Source: Rhodopirellula islandica (lineage in GTDB: Bacteria > Planctomycetota > Planctomycetia > Pirellulales > Pirellulaceae). Taken from it: DNA of 64,000 nucleotides. Below, in pieces: positions 41,935 through 51,069 of this stretch (its first letter is position 1; each line of letters starts with the position of its first letter). The notes beneath the pieces are model-generated. The model searched no databases. It was given only the letters and a program-made list of their open reading frames with translations, and had not been told where the DNA came from. Made by a program: the position numbers and the translations under genes. The stretch spans positions 372,001-436,000 of the forward strand of contig NZ_LECT01000044.1 in NCBI RefSeq assembly GCF_001027925.1, in the 5' to 3' direction.

Positions 41935-43986
41935 ATGTCGGTCAACCAACAAACGGTCGAAGAAACCAAAGCGCAGATCCGCGGTTTGGTCAACGAAATC
42001 GCAGCTCTTACCAAGAGTGGTGCCACCGCTTCGGAGTTTTATCCGGAGTTGCTTTCCAAGGTCATCACTGCGCTGGCTGCGGCCGGTGGTGCGGTGTGGT
42101 TGCTCGACGAAGATCAGCAACTTCGGTTGCAGTACCAGATCAACGCAGAGCCGTCGATTTTGACCGAGGGCACCGAAGACGCCGATCGCCACAATCGCTT
42201 GATCCGCCGCGCCGCTGCGTCGGGGCAATCATTGTTGGTGCCGCCCTACAGTGGCACCACCGACGGCGATGCCGAAGGCAACCCGACTCGCTACTTGCTG
42301 GTGCTCGGTGCTTTGCAGCACGACGGCCAAAAAGATGGCTTGATCGAAATCTTTCAACGCCCCGACACCGCTCCGGACACACAACGCGGCTACTTGCGGT
42401 TCCTGCAGCAGATGTGCGAGTTGGCTGCGGAATGGCTTCGCAGTCAAAAGCTGCGGACGCTCGGTGATCGTCAAACGCTTTGGCAGCAAGCCGACTCGTT
42501 TGCACGTGCCGCTCACGAATCATTGGACTTGAAAGAAACGGCTGCGATCGTCGCCAACGAAGGCCGGCGTTTGATCGGTTGCGACCGAGTCAGCGTGGCG
42601 ATCAAAAAGGGCGGCAAGTGCAAGGTCGAAGCCATCAGCGGCCAAGACACAATCGAGAACCGCTCCAACATCGTTGCAGCATTGAATCTGCTGGCAACAC
42701 GAGTTGTCGCGGCTGGGGAACCTTTGTGGCACGACGGGTCCACCGAAGATTTGCCACCGCAAATCGAAGAAGCTCTCGAAGACTACGTGGACCTTTCTTA
42801 CGGCCGGAACTTGGCTGTCCTTCCGCTTCGCGAACCGCAGCGCAAACTCGGCCATGAAGCCGAGATGGGTGCTGCCGGCGAAGTGGATCGCGATGACGCT
42901 CACCGTGGCGAAGTCATTGGGGCATTGATTGTCGAACAGATTGAAACGGATCTTCCTCCGGAAGTCTTCCGCCAGCGTTGTGACTTGGTTTATGAGCACG
43001 GCACCCGCGCAATCGCCAACTCGCAAGCTCACTCGAACCTGTTCTTGATGCCCGTGTGGCGAACACTCGGCCGAGCCACTTGGGTTCTACGAGCACGGAC
43101 ACTGCCCAAGACACTCGGCGTGATCGGCGCAATCGCGGCTCTGATTTGTGGGCTGATCTTCATTCCGATGGAGTTCGACCTCGAGGCCGACGGCACACTC
43201 AAAGCCGAAGCTCGCCGCGAAGTCTTCGCGGGCATCGACGGCGAAGTTCGGGAAGTGCTGGTCGATCACAACTCGATCGTCGCTGCGGGCGATCCCTTGG
43301 TGAAGATGATCAACCCCGACATCGGCATTGAACTGGAAGACCTTCGCGGTCAAATCCGAACCACGATGGCGGAACTGCAGCGCATTCGGACTCAGTCTCG
43401 CAATCGATCTCAGTTGAAGGCCACCGAGCGGCGTGCAATCGAACTGGAAGAGGTGGAGGTTCAAACCAAGCTGGAAGCGCAGCGTGCCAAATTGAAATTG
43501 AAGGAACAGCGTGCGGAGGATTTGATCATTCGTTCGCCGATCGATGGCATCGTGGTTTCTTGGGAAGTCGAAAAGATGCTGCTCAACCGCCCCATTCAAA
43601 CGGGGCAGGTGCTGATGGAAATCGCTGACCTTTCCAAGCCCATGTATCTCGAAATCGAGATGCCTGAGAAACGCGAAGGTCACCTGGACCAATACATCCA
43701 AGACAACAACATCCAGTCATTGGACGTCGACTACATCCTGGCGTCCAACCCGGACGAACCGTTGCCCGCCAAGTTGCCCATCGGGAATATTTCGCTGCGA
43801 GCGGAATCCAATGAAGAACATGGCTCGGTCATCAAAATGCGAGTGCTGCCAGACCTCACCGAACTGAGCAAGGTGTCTCCGAGTCCCGGGACCAAGCTGA
43901 CCGCCGACGTCAAATGCGGCAAACGAGCCAGTGGGTTTGTGTTGCTGCACGAAGTCTTTGAGTGGGCTTACAAGTTCGCTTTCTGA
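41935..43986 (+). CDS. GAF-domain membrane-fusion (HlyD-like) protein
   Basis: The product has 683 residues. Residues 1-190 and 190-370 look like two GAF-like sensory regions (AAIVANEGRRLIGCDRVSVAI, then LAVLPLREPQ with GALIVEQIE). One membrane helix follows at about 392-412 (TLGVIGAIAALICGLIFIPM). Beyond it is an HlyD-type adaptor: a lipoyl-like half (FAGIDGEVREVLVDHNSIVAAGDPLVKM), a coiled coil, and the second half (IRSPIDGIVVSWEVEK). The cytoplasmic GAF part may sense a ligand while the periplasmic part joins an export complex. First gene of a three-gene module that contains no ABC transporter. Confidence 0.85.
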   Translation: MSVNQQTVEETKAQIRGLVNEIAALTKSGATASEFYPELLSKVITALAAAGGAVWLLDEDQQLRLQYQINAEPSILTEGTEDADRHNRLIRRAAASGQSLLVPPYSGTTDGDAEGNPTRYLLVLGALQHDGQKDGLIEIFQRPDTAPDTQRGYLRFLQQMCELAAEWLRSQKLRTLGDRQTLWQQADSFARAAHESLDLKETAAIVANEGRRLIGCDRVSVAIKKGGKCKVEAISGQDTIENRSNIVAALNLLATRVVAAGEPLWHDGSTEDLPPQIEEALEDYVDLSYGRNLAVLPLREPQRKLGHEAEMGAAGEVDRDDAHRGEVIGALIVEQIETDLPPEVFRQRCDLVYEHGTRAIANSQAHSNLFLMPVWRTLGRATWVLRARTLPKTLGVIGAIAALICGLIFIPMEFDLEADGTLKAEARREVFAGIDGEVREVLVDHNSIVAAGDPLVKMINPDIGIELEDLRGQIRTTMAELQRIRTQSRNRSQLKATERRAIELEEVEVQTKLEAQRAKLKLKEQRAEDLIIRSPIDGIVVSWEVEKMLLNRPIQTGQVLMEIADLSKPMYLEIEMPEKREGHLDQYIQDNNIQSLDVDYILASNPDEPLPAKLPIGNISLRAESNEEHGSVIKMRVLPDLTELSKVSPSPGTKLTADVKCGKRASGFVLLHEVFEWAYKFAF

Positions 43987-44049
43987 TTCCCCTCCTTCTC
44001 TTCTCCTTCGAATCTTCTCTCCTTGTCCCTCCACCACGAGTTCCCATTG

Positions 44050-44961
44050 ATGAAATCCTGGCGATTGATCGTTGCTGCACTGGCCAGCGTTTGCGTTGCC
44101 GCAATCAGCGCTGAGCCAGCCACGGCGCAAACCAGTCTGAGGGGCGAGACCCCATTGATCGCGGAGTATTGCCAAGTTCGATACATCCGCAAGGTCGACA
44201 TTCCCGCTGAAGTCGAGGGCAAGTTGGTTGATTTGCCCATCGAAGAAGGCATGAATGTCGCCAAGGACGATCTGCTGGCTTTGGTCGATGACACGTCGGC
44301 ACGTTTGGCTCTCGAGTTCAAGAAAGCGGAAGAGAAAGAAGCTCAGCTCAACGCCGCCAACGAAGTCAACTTGAAGGACGCTCGCAACAACGAAGAGTTG
44401 GCCCGCGCCGAAGCCGAGTCGTTCCGTGAGCTCTACGAGAAGGGGGCCACGCCTTACTACGAAATGAAGAAGAAGGTCCTCGAAGCCATCCGCGCGTTGC
44501 TTCGGATCGACTTGGCGGAAATGCAAAAGAAGATCGCCGAGGCACAGTACATCGCGAAACGCAGCGAACGCGAAATCGCGGAGTTTGAACTGGACCGCCG
44601 GCGGATCACCGCGTTGTTTGATGGCTACATCGAAATGCGAATCGCACAGCTTGGTGAATGGGTTCAGCCCGGTTCGCCAATCGCGACGCTGGTTCAGTTG
44701 GACCGAGTTCGAGTCGGTGGCGACATCGACGCGCTGGCATCCAATGGAGTTGTTCGCGCGGGAGTTCCCGTGTTGGTTCGCGTGTTCAACACAGCGGACC
44801 CCGACCAGAATTTTGAAGTGAAAGCTCCCCTTGGATTTGTGAGCAGTGAAGTCGACGGTCAAAAACGCTATCGCATTTGGGTCGATGTCGACAACCAAAA
44901 GGACAGCAACGGCAACTGGATGATCAAGCCCGGGATGGAAGCTGAAATCATCTTTCAGTGA
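44050..44961 (+). CDS. Periplasmic HlyD/RND adaptor-like protein
   Basis: The product has 303 residues from the ATG at 44050, which begins a cleavable signal peptide (LIVAALASVCVAAISAEPATAQ). Then come a lipoyl-like segment (DIPAEVEGKLVDLPIEEGMNVAKDDLLALVDD), a long Ala/Glu-rich coiled coil (about 95-180), and a second barrel (FDGYIEMRIAQLGEWVQPGSPIATL). This is the plan of a membrane-fusion protein without its own membrane anchor. It lies between the GAF-HlyD and M50-HlyD genes, all on one strand, so the three probably form one envelope complex. Confidence 0.85.
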   Translation: MKSWRLIVAALASVCVAAISAEPATAQTSLRGETPLIAEYCQVRYIRKVDIPAEVEGKLVDLPIEEGMNVAKDDLLALVDDTSARLALEFKKAEEKEAQLNAANEVNLKDARNNEELARAEAESFRELYEKGATPYYEMKKKVLEAIRALLRIDLAEMQKKIAEAQYIAKRSEREIAEFELDRRRITALFDGYIEMRIAQLGEWVQPGSPIATLVQLDRVRVGGDIDALASNGVVRAGVPVLVRVFNTADPDQNFEVKAPLGFVSSEVDGQKRYRIWVDVDNQKDSNGNWMIKPGMEAEIIFQ

Positions 44962-45038
44962 TCTCCCAAACGATCGTTCGATCGCTCTTTTCCCTGTTAC
45001 TCGCTTCTTCCTGACCTTTTCATTCGACACCTGGCCCC

Positions 45039-47276
45039 ATGACCACTCTGGCTGAATCACTGGTAAGCAGTTCGTCACGTGCACTGACGGTGCGCCGACG
45101 TCCTGACTTGACCGCCAGCCGCCACCACTACCAAGGGCAAGGGTATTGGGTGGTCAAAGAGCCGGTGGGATTGCAGTACTTTCGTTTTCATGACGAAGAG
45201 TATTTCATCCTGAACATGCTGGATGGTCACGTCAGTCTGCAGCATATCAAAGACGGTTTCGAACAGCGGTTTGCGCCGCAGAAGATCACCTTTGGCGACT
45301 TGCAACAGTTCATCGGCATGCTGCACCGCAGCGGTTTGGTGATCAGCAATTCACCCGGTCAAGGAAAGTCGCTTCGCGAGCGTGGGCGAAAGAAAAAGAA
45401 CAAGGAATTGATGGGGAAGATGTCCAACGTCTTCGCCGTTCGTTTTCGCGGGATTGACCCCGAGAAAATCCTCAATCGGATGTTGCCCATCTTCGGATGG
45501 ATCTTCACCGTTCCAGCGTTGATCTTCTTTGCTGGGTTGTTGTTGGCGGCATCCTTGTTGCTCGCGACGCAGTACCAGACGGTCTACGCCAAGTTGCCCA
45601 CGTTCCATCAGTTCTTCGCTGCGGATCGTTGGATCATCTTGGCCGCAACGATGGCGATCGTGAAAGTCATTCACGAATTTGGCCACGGGCTGAGTTGCAA
45701 GAAATTCGGCGGTGAGTGTCACGAAATCGGCTTCATGCTGTTGGTCTTCACGCCTTGCCTGTACTGCAACGTGTCTGATTCATGGATGTTGCCGAACAAG
45801 TGGAAGCGGATCTGGATCGGTGCCGGCGGGATTTACGTCGAGATGATCTTGGCGTCGATTGCGGCGTTTGTGTGGTTCTTCAGTGAACAGGGAACCACGA
45901 TCAACGACTTGTGTTTGAACATGATGTTCTTGAACGTCGTCAGCACGATCTTGGTCAACGGCAACCCGCTGCTGCGGTTTGACGGTTACTACATCATGAT
46001 GGACTACTTGGAAATTCCCAACCTTCGTCAAAAGAGCACGGAAGTGCTGAAGCGTTGGTTCCAAAAGACGTGTTTGGGATTGGAGTTGCAGGACGATCCA
46101 TTCTTGCCCACTCGCAATCAATTCATGTTTGGGTTGTTCACGATCGCCAGCGTGATTTATCGCTGGGTGGTTGTGTTTTCGATCGTATGGTTCGTGATGC
46201 AGGTTCTCGAACCCTATGGCCTGCAGGCACTCGGGCGGATCCTCGCTGTGATCGGGTTCTCCGGTTTGGTCGCTCAACCCGTCATTCAAACGTGGAAATT
46301 CATCCGCACACCTGGGAGATTGTCAAAAGTGAAACGCGGACCGTTGTTAACATCGCTCGCCGTGTTGGGCGTGGTCGTCGCCGCGGTGTGCTACATCCCA
46401 TTGCCGCACCACATTGACGCGGCGTTTGAAATTCGCCCCAGTCGTGCGGGGATGGTTTATGCCGGCGTCGTGGGGCGTGTGGAGCAGACTGTTCCGGTGG
46501 GGACCTTGGTCAGCACCGGCGACACGATCGCACTGTTGAAAAACCCCGAGCTCGAAATTCGCTTCGCTGATTTGCAAGGCGAACGCAAGCTCGCTCAAGT
46601 GCAACTGGCGAACTTGAAATCGCGACGGCTCGATGACACATCAGCCAAAATCCAGATCGAAACTCAAGTCGAGATGCTGGAATCGATCGAAGGCTTGTTG
46701 GCCAAGACACAGGAGGAGTTGGACCGGCTGAACGTACGAGCCAAGCGAGATGGTTTTGTGCTTCCTCCTCCAGAAAAGAAGGAACAAGATCCCGGTGATG
46801 GGCGTCTACCAAGTTGGAGTGGGACACCCCTTCAAGAACGCAATCGAGGTGCCTTGCTGACAGCCGACGATTTGATCTGCGAGATTGGATCGCCCGAAGC
46901 ATTCGAAGCGGTGTTGATCATCGACCAAGGTGATCGGCAACTGGTTCGCGAATCGCAGGAGGTGGATCTGAAGCTTGATTCACGGCGACTGGAAACGTTC
47001 CACGGATCGATCGAGGAAATCTCGAAGAAGCCCCTCGAAGCGGCCTCCGCATCCATGTCCAGTCAAACGGGCGGCAGTTTGCAGACCGAAATCGATCCTC
47101 AAACCGGACAGATCAAACCTCGCAGTGTTTCGTACCAAGCTCGGGTGCCGATCGATGGGATTGATTGGCCATTGCGGCCTGGTTTTCGCGGTGCGGCCAA
47201 GGTTCACGTGGACCCGATGTCGCTTGGATCACGTTTATGGCGAGTGATCATTAAAACTTTCAACTTTGACTTCTGA
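45039..47276 (+). CDS. M50-type metallopeptidase fused to HlyD adaptor
   Basis: The product has 745 residues. The N-terminus (about 25-105) resembles a PqqD-like peptide-binding domain (YWVVKEPVGLQYFRF, LDGHVSLQHIKDGF). The membrane part carries zinc motif HEFGH (212-216) and third ligand Asp315 in NPLLRFDGYY, as in site-2-type M50 proteases. After several helices the C-terminal third is an HlyD-like adaptor (VYAGVVGRVEQTVPVGTLVSTGDT, coiled coil, then a long loop). The fusion, with PqqD-like domain and adaptors beside it, suggests export and maturation of a modified peptide or another substrate. No peptide gene is visible nearby. Confidence 0.88.
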   Translation: MTTLAESLVSSSSRALTVRRRPDLTASRHHYQGQGYWVVKEPVGLQYFRFHDEEYFILNMLDGHVSLQHIKDGFEQRFAPQKITFGDLQQFIGMLHRSGLVISNSPGQGKSLRERGRKKKNKELMGKMSNVFAVRFRGIDPEKILNRMLPIFGWIFTVPALIFFAGLLLAASLLLATQYQTVYAKLPTFHQFFAADRWIILAATMAIVKVIHEFGHGLSCKKFGGECHEIGFMLLVFTPCLYCNVSDSWMLPNKWKRIWIGAGGIYVEMILASIAAFVWFFSEQGTTINDLCLNMMFLNVVSTILVNGNPLLRFDGYYIMMDYLEIPNLRQKSTEVLKRWFQKTCLGLELQDDPFLPTRNQFMFGLFTIASVIYRWVVVFSIVWFVMQVLEPYGLQALGRILAVIGFSGLVAQPVIQTWKFIRTPGRLSKVKRGPLLTSLAVLGVVVAAVCYIPLPHHIDAAFEIRPSRAGMVYAGVVGRVEQTVPVGTLVSTGDTIALLKNPELEIRFADLQGERKLAQVQLANLKSRRLDDTSAKIQIETQVEMLESIEGLLAKTQEELDRLNVRAKRDGFVLPPPEKKEQDPGDGRLPSWSGTPLQERNRGALLTADDLICEIGSPEAFEAVLIIDQGDRQLVRESQEVDLKLDSRRLETFHGSIEEISKKPLEAASASMSSQTGGSLQTEIDPQTGQIKPRSVSYQARVPIDGIDWPLRPGFRGAAKVHVDPMSLGSRLWRVIIKTFNFDF

Positions 47277-47469
47277 GTGAGCTAGGCTTCCACCATCCTT
47301 TCCATTTGACGTGGTTTAACGTTTGGTTTTTGCAAGCGATTCAAAAATTTGGATTCTTGATCCTTCACCGTCGCTTTCGCGTTGCGACGCAGGGGGGGAT
47401 CACTACATTGGCCTCAAAACACGCGAATCTCAACTTACCTGTTTCCCTTTTGATTTTTTGGAGATTTTA

Positions 47470-47859
47470 ATGGCAGACGAAACCAAGACGGCTGAAGCCC
47501 CCGCCGCAGAAAAAGCCGCTCCCGCTGAGAAGGCACAAACTCAAGCTCAGGCTCCTGTTCAAGTTCAGGTCAACGATGACAATGCCATCGCAACCTACGC
47601 GAACTTCTGCCGCGTGACTGGTTCGCCTGAAGAATTGATCATCGATTTCGGCCTGAACCCACAGCCAATCGGTGTGCCAAAGGACCCCATTCAAGTCAAG
47701 CAACGCATCATCGTGAACTTCTTCACCGCGAAACGTTTGCTCGCCGCTTTGCAAATGTCGGTCGCTCGTCACGAATCGGTTTTTGGCGTTCTGGAAACGG
47801 ACATCAACAAACGCGTTCGTCCAGGCCTGCAACAGCAGCAAGCTCCCGCGAAGTCGTAA
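47470..47859 (+). CDS. DUF3467-family protein
   Basis: The product has 129 residues. The start at 47470 follows GGAGATTTTA, a proper ribosome site. After an Ala/Glu/Lys/Gln-rich leader (about 1-35) comes the DUF3467 fold: YANFCRVTGSPEELIIDFGLNPQP, then RIIVNFFTAKRLLAALQMSVARHE. The family is widespread in Planctomycetes and Bacteroidetes with unknown role. It follows the M50-HlyD gene by 193 bases, with its own promoter likely, and ends at a clear terminator. Confidence 0.88.
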   Translation: MADETKTAEAPAAEKAAPAEKAQTQAQAPVQVQVNDDNAIATYANFCRVTGSPEELIIDFGLNPQPIGVPKDPIQVKQRIIVNFFTAKRLLAALQMSVARHESVFGVLETDINKRVRPGLQQQQAPAKS

Positions 47860-47883
47860 TCGACCCGCGAGAATTGAGATTCC

Positions 47884-47923
47884 AAAAGCCATCCCGCTTG
47901 TTTATCAGCGGGGTGGTTTTTTT
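47884..47923 (+). terminator. Rho-independent terminator after the DUF3467 gene
   Basis: The stem CCATCCCGCT pairs with AGCGGGGTGG (one wobble) around a short loop and is followed by a run of seven T. It lies 25 bases past the stop codon at 47859. Confidence 0.85.
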
Positions 47924-48101
47924 GTGCGCTGATCCAGCGGGCGTTGGACCGCGATCTGATCGCCGCTGTCAAAACCGATCGCTTCCCTGACGCGGAAGCG
48001 GTTCGAGGTGGCAAAAGGGGGCTGAATCGCGGAAGATGGCACTGCGTCGCCGGGACGCAGTTCTGTCCAGCCCGCCCTTCACCCACCGAACGAAAGATCG
48101 G

Positions 48102-51020
48102 ATGTCGTCTCTCGCATCCAATTCCAATTTGCCCATCGACCCCGAATCGTTGTTGCCGCGATTTGGGTTGAGCCAGTTTCGAGCCGGCCAACGGGACGTG
48201 GTCGATGCTCTGGCTTCGGGCGCGGATTGTCTGTGCGTGATGCCAACTGGTGGCGGAAAAAGCCTGTGTTATCAGTTGCCTTCGTTGGCCCGAGAGGGGA
48301 CCACGATCGTTGTGTCGCCGCTGATCGCTTTGATGAAAGACCAGGTCGACACGCTCCAGCGGCGGGGCATCCAGGCGAGATTGCTCAACAGCACGCAATC
48401 ACCCGGGCAACAAGAGTCGGTCATGGACGAAATGGCCGCTGGGAAGTTGGACCTGATCTATGTGGCTCCCGAACGTTTGCGGAATGGTCGATTTCTGGAT
48501 GTGGTTCCCAAAGCCAACGTGAGTCTGTTGGCGGTCGATGAAGCCCACTGTGTGAGCGAGTGGGGCCATGACTTTCGACCGGATTACTCACGTCTGGGGC
48601 GATTTCGTGATCGCTACTTGGGCGGCGTCCAGACGATCGGATTGACCGCGACCGCGACACCGACGGTTCGCGATGACATCTGCGAGTTGTTGAACCTGAA
48701 GCAACCTCGCGTGTTCGTGACCGGTTTCGCGCGAACGAATCTGCGGTTCACCGTCACGCCCTGCAACAACGATGTCGCCAAACAAAACGCACTGCGGGAT
48801 TACCTTTCGAAGCAATCGGGAGCGGGCATCATCTATGGCGCGACTCGCAAGCGTTGCGAAGAGATCGCTGAGTGGTTGCCTGAGAAAACCGGACGCAAAG
48901 TCGGTGTCTATCACGCCGGCATGCATCCGGAAGAACGCCGCCGCGTGCAAGAGGCGTTCATGAAAGGAGACTTGTCCGCGATTGTGGCGACCAATGCGTT
49001 TGGGATGGGCATTGATAAATCGGACATCCGGTTTGTGGTGCACTACAACATGCCGGGTTCGCTGGAGGCCTACTATCAAGAAGCGGGCCGTGCCGGACGG
49101 GATGGGGCGATGAGCCAGTGCCTGCTGCTGTTTGCTTACGCCGATCGTCAGATCCAAGAGTTCTTCATCGAGAACCGCTACCCATCCCGAGAAACGGTGA
49201 AGAAGGTTTACGAGTACCTGCTTTCTCGAGAAGAAGACCCGATTGAGTTGACGCTGGATCAGGTGCGGGAGGCAATTGCTGTTCGTGACGGCAGTGAAGC
49301 GATTGGCACTTCCGAAACGTTGTTGTCCAAAGCCGGTGCTCTCCGACGGTTGGACGCCAGTTCCAATCAAGCGGTGCTGCGAATCGATAGCGATGTGCCA
49401 ACGCTGCTGGATTTCTTGCCTCGCGAAGCCAAGCTGAAGCGTCAGGTCATGACCGCGATCGAGAAGATCGTGGGGCCTCGTCGCGGGGAAGATGTGTTCG
49501 TTCGGTTGAGTTATCTGGCAACTCGAGCGGGTGTGGAACGGGTCCAATTGACCCGCACGTTGCGAGAATTGACCAAGCTGAAGACGTTCGACTACATCCC
49601 GCCGTTTCGCGGTCGTGCCGTTCACATCATGCGGCGGGACGTCCCTTTTCATCAGCTGAAAATCGACTTTGAAGAGCTGGCCCGACGCAAGCAAGCTGAA
49701 TATGAAAAACTGGATTCTGTGATCCAGTTCGCGCGTTCGACGTCCTGTCGCCAGCACGTCATTCTGAAATACTTTGGGGATCCCAACGCGGAGAATTGCG
49801 GGAAATGTGACCACTGTGACCCGGCGGGCGAATGCATGCCCAAGGTGGATCCTTCCGCCTTGGCGGCCGCAAATGTGTCGACCGCGAAGGCACTGGGGGA
49901 AAGTGGCTCGATCGGCGCGTTGAGCGAGCAGTCTGGGATCGACATGGTCGCCCTGACGACCGCGATTCGCGTGATCCTCAGCGGAGTCACACGAACGCAC
50001 GGGCGATTGGGAAAGAATCTGATTGCTCAGATGCTGGCTGGATCAAAGAACAAAAAGGTCACGCAGTTGCGACTGAGTCGGCTGAGCACCTACGGCATGC
50101 TGACGGGGCTGAAGCAAGGCGAGTTGACCGACGCGATGGACTCTTTGTTGACGGTGGGGTTGCTGGATCAGAAAGAACTGAATGAGCGTCGGCCAACCGT
50201 TCACATGACCGACCTGGGACGCCAAGTGATGAACGGTCAGGTTCCGTTGCCGCCGTCGTTGCAGTTGAAATTCCCGCTCGCGAAGAAGTTGGCCAAGGTG
50301 GCTAGTAAGATTGAATCTGGTGACGTTGCCGAGGAAGAACCCGGCGATATCGAGCCATCCGTTGCAACTCAGCCTGCTTCTTCAGTGACGCAGACACCGC
50401 CCTCGGAAGAGACTCCTCAAGCCGACGTCAGCGTCGTGGCCGCGGAACCTTTGAGCTCGAATGACGCACAGGACTTGCTTGATCAAGATCTCTCGGATCG
50501 GATCAAACGGTTTCGACGCAAGCGATCAGCGGCGTTGAATGTGGCGCCACACCGGATCCTTTCCGAATCGACGATCAAACGATTGATCCAGACCAAGCCT
50601 GCCAACGCGACTCAGCTGGAAGGCGTGCAGGGGATATCCAGCGAGTTCATCGAGGCATACGGCAGCGATTTGCTCGAGTTGATTGCGAACACGTTGGCGG
50701 AGCACGAGGTCGACTGCCCGCCGGAACCCGTTGCTTCGCCACCGAGCGAGCCGGTCGAGGTTGTCGCGATCGAACCCGAGCCCAGTCCGGATTCAGAGCG
50801 TCTGGATGAGACAGCGGCTGATCCATCGGCGTGGCGGCATGAATACTGGACCTGGCGATTGTGCCGCGATGGATACACGTTGCAGCAAGTCGCAGAAATT
50901 CGCGGCGAGGACACCAAGGCGTTGGTCGAGCATTTGATTGCCGCCGCTCGAGCCGGGCAGAAAATTGATCCTGCTTGGGCGGACACACCGGCGAACGCCA
51001 AGCGACTGCGGAATCTGTAG
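48102..51020 (+). CDS. recQ: ATP-dependent DNA helicase RecQ, long form
   Basis: The product has 972 residues from the ATG at 48102. Helicase motifs: FRAGQRDVV, Walker A PTGGGKS (48-54), DEAH (146-149), TATATP and the QEAGRAGRDG motif VI. The RecQ-C region holds the zinc cysteines (CRQHVILKYF...CGKCDHC) and a winged helix. An HRDC-like segment comes later (ALNVAPHRILSESTIKRLI). It unwinds DNA 3' to 5' in recombination and repair. E. coli RecQ has about 610 residues; here about 110 acidic, Pro-rich residues precede HRDC and about 100 more follow with a helix-turn-helix-like end (DGYTLQQVAEIRGED). An ATG at 48036 region start is possible but less likely. Confidence 0.93.
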   Translation: MSSLASNSNLPIDPESLLPRFGLSQFRAGQRDVVDALASGADCLCVMPTGGGKSLCYQLPSLAREGTTIVVSPLIALMKDQVDTLQRRGIQARLLNSTQSPGQQESVMDEMAAGKLDLIYVAPERLRNGRFLDVVPKANVSLLAVDEAHCVSEWGHDFRPDYSRLGRFRDRYLGGVQTIGLTATATPTVRDDICELLNLKQPRVFVTGFARTNLRFTVTPCNNDVAKQNALRDYLSKQSGAGIIYGATRKRCEEIAEWLPEKTGRKVGVYHAGMHPEERRRVQEAFMKGDLSAIVATNAFGMGIDKSDIRFVVHYNMPGSLEAYYQEAGRAGRDGAMSQCLLLFAYADRQIQEFFIENRYPSRETVKKVYEYLLSREEDPIELTLDQVREAIAVRDGSEAIGTSETLLSKAGALRRLDASSNQAVLRIDSDVPTLLDFLPREAKLKRQVMTAIEKIVGPRRGEDVFVRLSYLATRAGVERVQLTRTLRELTKLKTFDYIPPFRGRAVHIMRRDVPFHQLKIDFEELARRKQAEYEKLDSVIQFARSTSCRQHVILKYFGDPNAENCGKCDHCDPAGECMPKVDPSALAAANVSTAKALGESGSIGALSEQSGIDMVALTTAIRVILSGVTRTHGRLGKNLIAQMLAGSKNKKVTQLRLSRLSTYGMLTGLKQGELTDAMDSLLTVGLLDQKELNERRPTVHMTDLGRQVMNGQVPLPPSLQLKFPLAKKLAKVASKIESGDVAEEEPGDIEPSVATQPASSVTQTPPSEETPQADVSVVAAEPLSSNDAQDLLDQDLSDRIKRFRRKRSAALNVAPHRILSESTIKRLIQTKPANATQLEGVQGISSEFIEAYGSDLLELIANTLAEHEVDCPPEPVASPPSEPVEVVAIEPEPSPDSERLDETAADPSAWRHEYWTWRLCRDGYTLQQVAEIRGEDTKALVEHLIAAARAGQKIDPAWADTPANAKRLRNL

Positions 51021-51069
51021 GGGGTGGCGGTTTGACTCGCTGACGCCGCTCAGTGGATCCGATTGAGTC

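Noticed and set aside
43717-45084. Long reverse-strand frame across two HlyD-type genes
   Set aside because: It spans two well-supported forward genes and their junction, and shows no domain or start signal.
48588-50000. Long reverse-strand frame (about 470 codons) inside recQ
   Set aside because: It is the mirror of recQ codon use; the translation is rich in His, Arg and Gln without any recognisable domain, and recQ motifs on the other strand are unambiguous.
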